Shown one piece after another: positions 40,243-53,931 of a DNA stretch of 64,000 nt. The notes beneath the pieces are model-generated. The model had not been told where the DNA came from and made no database searches. It was given only the letters and a program-made list of their open reading frames with translations. Position numbers and translations under genes: made by a program. The first letter of the stretch is position 1; each line of letters opens with the position of its first letter. Source of the DNA: Auanema rhodensis (taxonomy: Eukaryota; Nematoda; Chromadorea; Rhabditida; Rhabditidae); assembly GCA_964057225.1 (NCBI GenBank), contig OZ059895.1, forward strand, positions 20,036,688 to 20,100,687, given 5' to 3'.

Positions 40243-43200
40243 GAGCGTTTCTCAATGTAGTATAGTGCATTCGATGCGGATTTTTAAGCTGCGTCGATCT
40301 GTGTTATCAGATTTGCGCTAGCTTAAAAATGCACCGAGATATCAACTGATATATGTTCACACTTATATCCTCGATTTTCACCCTGAAGAAATTATTTTTT
40401 CGTTGAATAACATTGTCCATCGTCTTTGCCTTGAAAAAAGGAATCTAAAAACATCTACTTCTTGCTAAATTATTTTGAAATTTTTCGAAAAAATTTTTGT
40501 CAAAATGTTTTTGGAAGCAATGTTGAGTGTACATGGAAACTCAACATACACTAATGCATCATTTTTCAAACGATCATAACTAATTTTTGTATTGAGCGTT
40601 TCTCAATGTAGTATAGTGCATTCGATGCGGATTTTTAAGCTGCGTCGATCTGTGTTATCAGATTTGCGCTAGCTTAAAAATGCACCGAGATATCAACTGA
40701 TATAAGTTCACACTTATATCCTCGATTTTCACCCTGAAGAAATTATTTTTTCGTTGAATAACATTGTCCATCGTCTTTGCCTTGAAAAAAGGAATCTAAA
40801 AACATCTACTTCTTGCTAAATTATTTTGAAATTTTTCGAAAAAATTTTTGTCAAAATGTTTTTGGAAGCAATGTTGAGTGTACATGGAAACTCAACATAC
40901 ACTAATGCATCATTTTTCAAACGATCATAACTAATTTTTGTATTGAGCGTTTCTCAATGTAGTATAGTGCATTCGATGCGGATTTTTAAGCTGCGTCGAT
41001 CTGTGTTATCAGATTTGCGCTAGCTTAAAAATGCACCGAGATATCAACTGATATAAGTTCACACTTATATCCTGGATTTTCACCCTGAAGAAATTATTTT
41101 TTCGTTGAATAACATTGTCCATCGTCTTTGCCTTGAAAAAAGGAATCTAAAAACATCTACTTCTTGCTAAATTATTTTGAAATTTTTCGAAAAAATTTTT
41201 GTCAAAATGTTTTTGGAAGCAATGTTGAGTGTACATGGAAACTCAACATACACTAATGCATCATTTTTCAAACGATCATAACTAATTTTTGTATTAAGCG
41301 TTTCTCAATGTAGTATAGTGCATTCGATGCGGATTTTTAAGCTGCGTCGATCTGTGTTATCAGATTTGCGCTAGCTTAAAAATGCACCGAGATATCAACT
41401 GATATATGTTCACACTTATATCCTCGATTTTCACCCTGAAGAAATTATTTTTTCGTTGAATAACATTGTCCATCGTCTTTGCCTTGAAAAAAGGAATCTA
41501 AAAACATCTTCTTTTTGCTAAATTATTTTGAAATTTTTCGAAAAAATTTTTGTCAAAATGTTTTTGGAAGCAATGTTGAGTGTACATGGAAACTCAACAT
41601 ACACTAATGCATCATTTTTCAAACGATCATAACTAATTTTTGTATTGAGCGTTTCTCAATGTAGTATAGTGCATTCGATGCGGATTTTTAAGCTGCGTCG
41701 ATCTGTGTTATCAGATTTGCGCTAGCTTAAAAATGCACCGAGATATCAACTGATATATGTTCACACTTATATCCTCGATTTTCACCCTGAAGAAATTATT
41801 TTTTCGTTGAATAACATTGTCCATCGTCTTTGCCTTGAAAAAAGGAATCTAAAAACATCTACTTCTTGCTAAATTATTTTGAAATTTTTCGAAAAAATTT
41901 TTGTCAAAATGTTTTTGGAAGCAATGTTGAGTGTACATGGAAACTCAACATACACTAATGCATCATTTTTCAAACGATCATAACTAATTTTTGTATTAAG
42001 CGTTTCTCAATGTAGTATAGTGCATTCGATGCGGATTTTTAAGCTGCGTCGATCTGTGTTATCAGATTTGCGCTAGCTTAAAAATGCACCGAGATATCAA
42101 CTGATATAAGTTCACACTTATATCCTCGATTTTCACCCTGAAGAAATTATTTTTTCGTTGAATAACATTGTCCATCGTCTTTGCCTTGAAAAAAGGAATC
42201 TAAAAACATCTACTTCTTGCTAAATTATTTTGAAATTTTTCGAAAAAATTTTTGTCAAAATGTTTTTGGAAGCAATGTTGAGTGTACATGGAAACTCAAC
42301 ATACACTAATGCATCATTTTTCAAACGATCATAACTAATTTTTGTATTGAGCGTTTCTCAATGTAGTATAGTGCATTCGATGCGGATTTTTAAGCTGCGT
42401 CGATCTGTGTTATCAGATTTGCGCTAGCTTAAAAATGCACCGAGATATCAACTGATATATGTTCACACTTATATCCTCGATTTTCACCCTGAAGAAATTA
42501 TTTTTTCGTTGAATAACATTGTCCATCGTCTTTGCCTTGAAAAAAGGAATCTAAAAACATCTACTTCTTGCTAAATTATTTTGAAATTTTTCGAAAAAAT
42601 TTTTGTCAAAATGTTTTTGGAAGCAATGTTGAGTGTACATGGAAACTCAACATACACTAATGCATCATTTTTCAAACGATCATAACTAATTTTTGTATTA
42701 AGCGTTTCTCAATGTAGTATAGTGCATTCGATGCGGATTTTTAAGCTGCGTCGATCTGTGTTATCAGATTTGCGCTAGCTTAAAAATGCACCGAGATATC
42801 AACTGATATAAGTTCACACTTATATCCTCGATTTTCACCCTGAAGAAATTATTTTTTCGTTGAATAACATTGTCCATCGTCTTTGCCTTGAAAAAAGGAA
42901 TCTAAAAACATCTACTTCTTGCTAAATTATTTTGAAATTTTTCGAAAAAATTTTTGTCAAAATGTTTTTGGAAGCAATGTTGAGTGTACATGGAAACTCA
43001 ACATACACTAATGCATCATTTTTCAAACGATCATAACTAATTTTTGTATTAAGCGTTTCTCAATGTAGTATAGTGCATTCGATGCGGATTTTTAAGCTGC
43101 GTCGATCTGTGTTATCAGATTTGCGCTAGCTTAAAAATGCACCGAGATATCAACTGATATAAGTTCACACTTATATCCTCGATTTTCACCCTGAAGAAAT

Positions 43201-46200
43201 TATTTTTTCGTTGAATAACATTGTCCATCGTCTTTGCCTTGAAAAAAGGAATCTAAAAACATCTACTTCTTGCTAAATTATTTTGAAATTTTTCGAAAAA
43301 ATTTTTGTCAAAATGTTTTTGGAAGCAATGTTGAGTGTACATGGAAACTCAACATACACTAATGCATCATTTTTCAAACGATCATAACTAATTTTTGTAT
43401 TGAGCGTTTCTCAATGTAGTATAGTGCATTCGATGCGGATTTTTAAGCTGCGTCGATCTGTGTTATCAGATTTGCGCTAGCTTAAAAATGCACCGAGATA
43501 TCAACTGATATAAGTTCACACTTATATCCTGGATTTTCACCCTGAAGAAATTATTTTTTCGTTGAATAACATTGTCCATCGTCTTTGCCTTGAAAAAAGG
43601 AATCTAAAAACATCTACTTCTTGCTAAATTATTTTGAAATTTTTCGAAAAAATTTTTGTCAAAATGTTTTTGGAAGCAATGTTGAGTGTACATGGAAACT
43701 CAACATACACTAATGCATCATTTTTCAAACGATCATAACTAATTTTTGTATTAAGCGTTTCTCAATGTAGTATAGTGCATTCGATGCGGATTTTTAAGCT
43801 GCGTCGATCTGTGTTATCAGATTTGCGCTAGCTTAAAAATGCACCGAGATATCAACTGATATAAGTTCACACTTATATCCTCGATTTTCACCCTGAAGAA
43901 ATTATTTTTTCGTTGAATAACATTGTCCATCGTCTTTGCCTTGAAAAAAGGAATCTAAAAACATCTACTTCTTGCTAAATTATTTTGAAATTTTTCGAAA
44001 AAATTTTTGTCAAAATGTTTTTGGAAGCAATGTTGAGTGTACATGGAAACTCAACATACACTAATGCATCATTTTTCAAACGATCATAACTAATTTTTGT
44101 ATTAAGCGTTTCTCAATGTAGTATAGTGCATTCGATGCGGATTTTTAAGCTGCGTCGATCTGTGTTATCAGATTTGCGCTAGCTTAAAAATGCACCGAGA
44201 TATCAACTGATATAAGTTCACACTTATATCCTCGATTTTCACCCTGAAGAAATTATTTTTTCGTTGAATAACATTGTCCATCGTCTTTGCCTTGAAAAAA
44301 GGAATCTAAAAACATCTACTTCTTGCTAAATTATTTTGAAATTTTTCGAAAAAATTTTTGTCAAAATGTTTTTGGAAGCAATGTTGAGTGTACATGGAAA
44401 CTCAACATACACTAATGCATCATTTTTCAAACGATCATAACTAATTTTTGTATTGAGCGTTTCTCAATGTAGTATAGTGCATTCGATGCGGATTTTTAAG
44501 CTGCGTCGATCTGTGTTATCAGATTTGCGCTAGCTTAAAAATGCACCGAGATATCAACTGATATATGTTCACACTTATATCCTCGATTTTCACCCTGAAG
44601 AAATTATTTTTTCGTTGAATAACATTGTCCATCGTCTTTGCCTTGAAAAAAGGAATCTAAAAACATCTACTTCTTGCTAAATTATTTTGAAATTTTTCGA
44701 AAAAATTTTTGTCAAAATGTTTTTGGAAGCAATGTTGAGTGTACATGGAAACTCAACATACACTAATGCATCATTTTTCAAACGATCATAACTAATTTTT
44801 GTATTGAGCGTTTCTCAATGTAGTATAGTGCATTCGATGCGGATTTTTAAGCTGCGTCGATCTGTGTTATCAGATTTGCGCTAGCTTAAAAATGCACCGA
44901 GATATCAACTGATATAAGTTCACACTTATATCCTCGATTTTCACCCTGAAGAAATTATTTTTTCGTTGAATAACATTGTCCATCGTCTTTGCCTTGAAAA
45001 AAGGAATCTAAAAACATCTACTTCTTGCTAAATTATTTTGAAATTTTTCGAAAAAATTTTTGTCAAAATGTTTTTGGAAGCAATGTTGAGTGTACATGGA
45101 AACTCAACATACACTAATGCATCATTTTTCAAACGATCATAACTAATTTTTGTATTAAGCGTTTCTCAATGTAGTATAGTGCATTCGATGCGGATTTTTA
45201 AGCTGCGTCGATCTGTGTTATCAGATTTGCGCTAGCTTAAAAATGCACCGAGATATCAACTGATATAAGTTCACACTTATATCCTCGATTTTCACCCTGA
45301 AGAAATTATTTTTTCGTTGAATAACATTGTCCATCGTCTTTGCCTTGAAAAAAGGAATCTAAAAACATCTACTTCTTGCTAAATTATTTTGAAATTTTTC
45401 GAAAAAATTTTTGTCAAAATGTTTTTGGAAGCAATGTTGAGTGTACATGGAAACTCAACATACACTAATGCATCATTTTTCAAACGATCATAACTAATTT
45501 TTGTATTGAGCGTTTCTCAATGTAGTATAGTGCATTCGATGCGGATTTTTAAGCTGCGTCGATCTGTGTTATCAGATTTGCGCTAGCTTAAAAATGCACC
45601 GAGATATCAACTGATATATGTTCACACTTATATCCTCGATTTTCACCCTGAAGAAATTATTTTTTCGTTGAATAACATTGTCCATCGTCTTTGCCTTGAA
45701 AAAAGGAATCTAAAAACATCTACTTCTTGCTAAATTATTTTGAAATTTTTCGAAAAAATTTTTGTCAAAATGTTTTTGGAAGCAATGTTGAGTGTACATG
45801 GAAACTCAACATACACTAATGCATCATTTTTCAAACGATCATAACTAATTTTTGTATTGAGCGTTTCTCAATGTAGTATAGTGCATTCGATGCGGATTTT
45901 TAAGCTGCGTCGATCTGTGTTATCAGATTTGCGCTAGCTTAAAAATGCACCGAGATATCAACTGATATAAGTTCACACTTATATCCTCGATTTTCACCCT
46001 GAAGAAATTATTTTTTCGTTGAATAACATTGTCCATCGTCTTTGCCTTGAAAAAAGGAATCTAAAAACATCTACTTCTTGCTAAATTATTTTGAAATTTT
46101 TCGAAAAAATTTTTGTCAAAATGTTTTTGGAAGCAATGTTGAGTGTACATGGAAACTCAACATACACTAATGCATCATTTTTCAAACGATCATAACTAAT

Positions 46201-46911
46201 TTTTGTATTGAGCGTTTCTCAATGTAGTATAGTGCATTCGATGCGGATTTTTAAGCTGCGTCGATCTGTGTTATCAGATTTGCGCTAGCTTAAAAATGCA
46301 CCGAGATATCAACTGATATAAGTTCACACTTATATCCTGGATTTTCACCCTGAAGAAATTATTTTTTCGTTGAATAACATTGTCCATCGTCTTTGCCTTG
46401 AAAAAAGGAATCTAAAAACATCTACTTCTTGCTAAATTATTTTGAAATTTTTCGAAAAAATTTTTGTCAAAATGTTTTTGGAAGCAATGTTGAGTGTACA
46501 TGGAAACTCAACATACACTAATGCATCATTTTTCAAACGATCATAACTAATTTCTGTATTGAGCGTTTCTCAATGTAGTATAGTGCATTCGATGCGGATT
46601 TTTAAGCTGCGTCGATCTGTGTTATCAGATTTGCGCTAGCTTAAAAATGCACCGAGATATCAACTGATATATGTTCACACTTATATCCTCGATTTTCACC
46701 CTGAAGAAATTATTTTTTCGTTGAATAACATTGTCCATCGTCTTTGCCTTGAAAAAAGGAATCTAAAAACATCTACTTCTTGCTAAATTATTTTGAAATT
46801 TTTCGAAAAAATTTTTGTCAAAATGTTTTTGGAAGCAATGTTGAGTGTACATGGAAACTCAACATACACTAATGCATCATTTTTCAAACGATCATAACTA
46901 ATTTTTGTATT
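40243..46911. repeat. Mixed segment, 19 monomers, traces of tetramer order
   Basis: Nineteen full-length monomers, nearly all with the TACTTCTT form. G130 monomers sit at 40945, 43402 and 46210. The order G130, A2/TCTTC, T112, ATAAG recurs at 39541-40944 and 40945-42348 (1,404 bp), so a tetramer overlaps the end of the heptamer domain. After that, T112 and A112 monomers alternate irregularly. There is little private variation, so the segment looks recently homogenised. Confidence 0.75.
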
Positions 46912-49900
46912 AAGCGTTTCTCAATGTAGTATAGTGCATTCGATGCGGATTTTTAAGCTGCGTCGATCTGTGTTATCAGATTTGCGCTAGCTTAAAAATG
47001 CACCGAGATATCAACTGATATAAGTTCACACTTAGATCCTCGATTTTCACCCTGAAGAATTAATTTTTTCGTTGAATAACAATGTCCATCGTCTTTGCCT
47101 TGAAAAAAGAAATCTAAAAACATCTACTTCTTGCTAAATTATTTTGAAATTTTTCGAAAAAATTTTTGTCAAAATGTTTTTGGAAGCAATGTTGAGTGTA
47201 CATGGAAACTCAACATACACTAATGCATCAATTTTCAAACGATCATAACTAATTTTTGTATTGAGCGTTTCTCAGTGTATTATAGTGCATTCGATGCGGA
47301 TTTTTAAGCTGCGTCGATCTGTGTTATCAGATTTGCTCTAGCTTAAAAATGCACCGAGATATCAACTGATATATGTTCACACTTATATCCTCGATTTTCA
47401 CCCTGAAGAAATTATTTTTTCGTTGAATAACATTGTCCATCGTCTTTGCCTTGAAAAAAGGAATCTAAAAACATCTACTTCTTGCTAAATTATTTTGAAA
47501 TTTTTCGAAAAAATTTTTGTCAAAATGTTTTTGGAAGCAATGTTGAGTGTACATGGAAACTCAACATACACTAATGCATCATTTTTCAAACGATCATAAC
47601 TAATTTTTGTATTGAGCGTTTCTCAATGTAGTATAGTGCATTCGATGCGGATTTTTAAGCTGCGTCGATCTGTGTTATCAGATTTGCGCTAGCTTAAAAA
47701 TGCACCGAGATATCAACTGATATAAGTTCACACTTATATCCTGGATTTTCACCCTGAAGAAATTATTTTTTCGTTGAATAACATTGTCCATCGTCTTTGC
47801 CTTGAAAAAAGGAATCTAAAAACATCTACTTCTTGCTAAATTATTTTGAAATTTTTCGAAAAAATTTTTGTCAAAATGTTTTTGGAAGCAATGTTGAGTG
47901 TACATGGAAACTCAACATACACTAATGCATCATTTTTCAAACGATCATAACTAATTTCTGTATTGAGCGTTTCTCAATGTAGTATAGTGCATTCGATGCG
48001 GATTTTTAAGCTGCGTCGATCTGTGTTATCAGATTTGCGCTAGCTTAAAAATGCACCGAGATATCAACTGATATAAGTTCACACTTAGATCCTCGATTTT
48101 CACCCTGAAGAATTAATTTTTTCGTTGAATAACAATGTCCATCGTCTTTGCCTTGAAAAAAGAAATCTAAAAACATCTACTTCTTGCTAAATTATTTTGA
48201 AATTTTTCGAAAAAATTTTTGTCAAAATGTTTTTGGAAGCAATGTTGAGTGTACATGGAAACTCAACATACACTAATGCATCATTTTTCAAACGATCATA
48301 ACTAATTTTTGTATTAAGCGTTTCTCAATGTAGTATAGTGCATTCGATGCGGATTTTTAAGCTGCGTCGATCTGTGTTATCAGATTTGCGCTAGCTTAAA
48401 AATGCACCGAGATATCAACTGATATAAGTTCACACTTAGATCCTCGATTTTCACCCTGAAGAATTAATTTTTTCGTTGAATAACAATGTCCATCGTCTTT
48501 GCCTTGAAAAAAGAAATCTAAAAACATCTACTTCTTGCTAAATTATTTTGAAATTTTTCGAAAAAATTTTTGTCAAAATGTTTTTGGAAGCAATGTTGAG
48601 TGTACATGGAAACTCAACATACACTAATGCATCATTTTTCAAACGATCATAACTAATTTTTGTATTAAGCGTTTCTCAATGTAGTATAGTGCATTCGATG
48701 CGGATTTTTAAGCTGCGTCGATCTGTGTTATCAGATTTGCGCTAGCTTAAAAATGCACCGAGATATCAACTGATATAAGTTCACACTTAGATCCTCGATT
48801 TTCACCCTGAAGAATTAATTTTTTCGTTGAATAACAATGTCCATCGTCTTTGCCTTGAAAAAAGAAATCTAAAAACATCTACTTCTTGCTAAATTATTTT
48901 GAAATTTTTCGAAAAAATTTTTGTCAAAATGTTTTTGGAAGCAATGTTGAGTGTACATGGAAACTCAACATACACTAATGCATCAATTTTCAAACGATCA
49001 TAACTAATTTTTGTATTGAGCGTTTCTCAGTGTAGTATAGTGCATTCGATGCGGATTTTTAAGCTGCGTCGATCTGTGTTATCAGATTTGCGCTAGCTTA
49101 AAAATGCACCGAGATATCAACTGATATATGTTCACACTTATATCCTCGATTTTCACCCTGAAGAAATTATTTTTTCGTTGAATAACATTGTCCATCGTCT
49201 TTGCCTTGAAAAAAGAAATCTAAAAACATCTACTTCTTGCTAAATTATTTTGAAATTTTTCGAAAAAATTTTTGTCAAAATGTTTTTGGAAGCAATGTTG
49301 AGTGTACATGGAAACTCAACATACACTAATGCATCATTTTTCAAACGATCATAACTAATTTTTGTATTGAGCGTTTCTCAGTGTAGTATAGTGGATTCGA
49401 TGCGGATTTTTAAGCTGCGTCGATCTGTGTTATCAGATTTGCGCTAGCTTAAAAATGCACCGAGATATCAACTGATATAAGTTCACACTTAGATCCTCGA
49501 TTTTCACCCTGAAGAATTAATTTTTTCGTTGAATAACAATGTCCATCGTCTTTGCCTTAAAAAAAGAAATCTAAAAACATCTACTTCTTGCTAAATTATT
49601 TTGAAATTTTTCGAAAAAATTTTTGTCAAAATGTTTTTGGAAGCAATGTTGAGTGTACATGGAAACTCAACATACACTAATGCATCATTTTTCAAACGAT
49701 CATAACTAATTTTTGTATTGAGCGTTTCTCAGTGTAGTATAGTGCATTCGATGCGGATTTTTAAGCTGCGTCGATCTGTGTTATCAGATTTGCGCTAGCT
49801 TAAAAATGCACCGAGATATCAACTGATATATGTTCACACTTATATCCTCGATTTTCACCCTGAAGAAATTATTTTTTCGTTGAATAACATTGTCCATCGT

Positions 49901-52900
49901 CTTTGCCTTGAAAAAAGGAATCTAAAAACATCTACTTCTTGCTAAATTATTTTGAAATTTTTCGAAAAAATTTTTGTCAAAATGTTTTTGGAAGCAATGT
50001 TGAGTGTACATGGAAACTCAACATACACTAATGCATCATTTTTCAAACGATCATAACTAATTTTTGTATTGAGCATTTCTCAATGTAGTATAGTGCATTC
50101 GATGCGGATTTTTAAGCTGCGTCGATCTGTGTTATCAGATTTGCGCTAGCTTAAAAATGCACCGAGATATCAACTGATATATGTTCACACTTATATCCTC
50201 GATTTTCACCCTGAAGAAAATATTTTTTCGTTGAATAACATTGTCCATCGTCTTTGCCTTGAAAAAAGGAATCTAAAAACATCTTCTTTTTGCTAAATTA
50301 TTTTGAAATTTTTCGAAAAAATTTTTGTCAAAATGTTTTTGGAAGCAATGTTGAGTGTACATGGAAACTCAACATACACTAATGCATCATTTTTCAAACG
50401 ATCATAACTAATTTTTGTATTAAGCGTTTCTCAATGTAGTATAGTGCATTCGATGCGGATTTTTAAGCTGCGTCGATCTGTGTTATCAGATTTGCTCTAG
50501 CTTAAAAATGCACCGAGATATCAACTGATATATGTTCACACTTATATCCTCGATTTTCACCCTGAAGAAATTATTTTTTCGTTGAATAACATTGTCCATC
50601 GTCTTTGCCTTGAAAAAAGGAATCTAAAAACATCTACTTCTTGCTAAATTATTTTGAAATTTTTCGAAAAAATTTTTGTCAAAATGTTTTTGGAAGCAAT
50701 GTTGAGTGTACATGGAAACTCAACATACACTAATGCATCATTTTTCAAACGATCATAACTAATTTTTGTATTGAGCGTTTCTCAATGTAGTATAGTGCAT
50801 TCGATGCGGATTTTTAAGCTGCGTCGATCTGTGTTATCAGATTTGCGCTAGCTTAAAAATGCACCGAGATATCAACTGATATATGTTCACACTTATATCC
50901 TCGATTTTCACCCTGAAGAAATTATTTTTTCGTTGAATAACATTGTCCATTGTCTTTGCCTTGAAAAAAGGAATCTAAAAACATCTACTTCTTGCTAAAT
51001 TATTTTGAAATTTTTCGAAAAAATTTTTGTCAAAATGTTTTTGGAAGCAATATTGAGTGTACATGGAAACTCAACATACACTAATGCATCATTTTTCAAA
51101 CGATCATAACTAATTTTTGTATTGAGCGTTTCTCAGTGTAGTATAGTGGATTCGATGCGGATTTTTAAGCTGCGTCGATCTGTGTTATCAGATTTGCGCT
51201 AGCTTAAAAATGCACCGAGATATCAACTGATATAAGTTCACACTTAGATCCTCGATTTTCACCCTGAAGAATTAATTTTTTCGTTGAATAACAATGTCCA
51301 TCGTCTTTGCCTTAAAAAAAGGAATCTAAAAACATCTACTTCTTGCTAAATTATTTTGAAATTTTTCGAAAAAATTTTTGTCAAAATGTTTTTGGAAGCA
51401 ATATTGAGTGTACATGGAAACTCAACATACACTAATGCATCATTTTTCAAACGATCATAACTAATTTTTGTATTGAGCGTTTCTCAGTGTAGTATAGTGG
51501 ATTCGATGCGGATTTTTAAGCTGCGTCGATCTGTGTTATCAGATTTGCGCTAGCTTAAAAATGCACCGAGATATCAACTGATATAAGTTCACACTTAGAT
51601 CCTCGATTTTCACCCTGAAGAATTAATTTTTTCGTTGAATAACAATGTCCATCGTCTTTGCCTTGAAAAAAGAAATCTAAAAACATCTACTTCTTGCTAA
51701 ATTATTTTGAAATTTTTCGAAAAAATTTTTGTCAAAATGTTTTTGGAAGCAATGTTGAGTGTACATGGAAACTCAACATACACTAATGCATCATTTTTCA
51801 AACGATCATAACTAATTTTTGTATTGAGCGTTTCTCAGTGTAGTATAGTGGATTCGATGCGGATTTTTAAGCTGCGTCGATCTGTGTTATCAGATTTGCG
51901 CTAGCTTAAAAATGCACCGAGATATCAACTGATATAAGTTCACACTTAGATCCTCGATTTTCACCCTGAAGAATTAATTTTTTCGTTGAATAACAATGTC
52001 CATCGTCTTTGCCTTAAAAAAAGAAATCTAAAAACATCTACTTCTTGCTAAATTATTTTGAAATTTTTCGAAAAAATTTTTGTCAAAATGTTTTTGGAAG
52101 CAATGTTGAGTGTACATGGAAACTCAACATACACTAATGCATCATTTTTCAAACGATCATAACTAATTTTTGTATTGAGCATTTCTCAATGTAGTATAGT
52201 GCATTCGATGCGGATTTTTAAGCTGCGTCGATCTGTGTTATCAGATTTGCGCTAGCTTAAAAATGCACCGAGATATCAACTGATATATGTTCACACTTAT
52301 ATCCTCGATTTTCACCCTGAAGAAATTATTTTTTCGTTGAATAACATTGTCCATCGTCTTTGCCTTGAAAAAAGGAATCTAAAAACATCTTCTTTTTGCT
52401 AAATTATTTTGAAATTTTTCGAAAAAATTTTTGTCAAAATGTTTTTGGAAGCAATGTTGAGTGTACATGGAAACTCAACATACACTAATGCATCATTTTT
52501 CAAACGATCATAACTAATTTTTGTATTAAGCGTTTCTCAATGTAGTATAGTGCATTCGATGCGGATTTTTAAGCTGCGTCGATCTGTGTTATCAGATTTG
52601 CTCTAGCTTAAAAATGCACCGAGATATCAACTGATATATGTTCACACTTATATCCTCGATTTTCACCCTGAAGAAATTATTTTTTCGTTGAATAACATTG
52701 TCCATCGTCTTTGCCTTGAAAAAAGGAATCTAAAAACATCTACTTCTTGCTAAATTATTTTGAAATTTTTCGAAAAAATTTTTGTCAAAATGTTTTTGGA
52801 AGCAATGTTGAGTGTACATGGAAACTCAACATACACTAATGCATCATTTTTCAAACGATCATAACTAATTTTTGTATTGAGCGTTTCTCAATGTAGTATA

Positions 52901-53931
52901 GTGCATTCGATGCGGATTTTTAAGCTGCGTCGATCTGTGTTATCAGATTTGCGCTAGCTTAAAAATGCACCGAGATATCAACTGATATATGTTCACACTT
53001 ATATCCTCGATTTTCACCCTGAAGAAATTATTTTTTCGTTGAATAACATTGTCCATCGTCTTTGCCTTGAAAAAAGGAATCTAAAAACATCTACTTCTTG
53101 CTAAATTATTTTGAAATTTTTCGAAAAAATGTTTGTCAAAATGTTTTTGGAAGCAATATTGAGTGTACATGGAAACTCAACATACACTAATGCATCATTT
53201 TTCAAACGATCATAACTAATTTTTGTATTGAGCGTTTCTCAATGTAGTATAGTGCATTCGATGCGGATTTTTAAGCTGCGTCGATCTGTGTTATCAGATT
53301 TGCGCTAGCTTAAAAATGCACCGAGATATCAACTGATATATGTTCACACTTATATCCTCGATTTTCACCCTGAAGAAATTATTTTTTCGTTGAATAACAT
53401 TGTCCATCGTCTTTGCCTTGAAAAAAGGAATCTAAAAACATCTACTTCTTGCTGAATTATTTTGAAATTTTTCGAAAAAATTTTTGTCAAAATGTTTTTG
53501 GAAGCAATGTTGAGTGTACATGGAAACTCAACATACACTAATGCATCATTTTTCAAACGATCATAACTAATTTTTGTATTGAGCGTTTCTCGATGTAGTA
53601 TAGTGCATCCGATGCGGATTTTTAAGCTGCGTCGATCTGTGTTATCAGATTTGCGCTAGCTTAAAAATGCACCGAGATATCAACTGATATAAGTTCACAC
53701 TTAGATCCTCGATTTTCACCCTGAAGAATTAATTTTTTCGTTGAATAACAATGTCCATCGTCTTTGCCTTGAAAAAAGAAATCTAAAAACATCTACTTCT
53801 TGCTAAATTATTTTGAAATTTTTCGAAAAAATTTTTGTCAAAATGTTTTTGGAAGCAATGTTGAGTGTACATGGAAACTCAACATACACTAATGCATCAT
53901 TTTTCAAACGATCATAACTAATTTTTGTATT
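46912..53931. repeat. Mixed segment with S-type monomers, partial hexamer
   Basis: Twenty monomers in which an S type appears, defined by linked A112, G124 (CTTAGATCC), T149/A151, A171 (ACAATGTCC) and A199. Examples start at 46912, 47965, 48316, 48667, 49369, 51124, 51475 and 51826. Local markers are CTCAGTGTAG, TGGATTC, T75 (GCTCTAGC) and GAGCATT. The order GAGCATT, T75, A280 recurs at 50071, 50422, 50773 and at 52177, 52528, 52879, a 2,106-bp spacing that indicates a hexamer unit. Confidence 0.82.

Noticed and set aside
838-53556. Nine 63-codon open frames on the minus strand
   Set aside because: They start at TTG, lie inside satellite monomers and are interrupted by TAG in most of the 183 copies. 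They have no conserved domain I recognise and no initiation context, so they are chance open frames.
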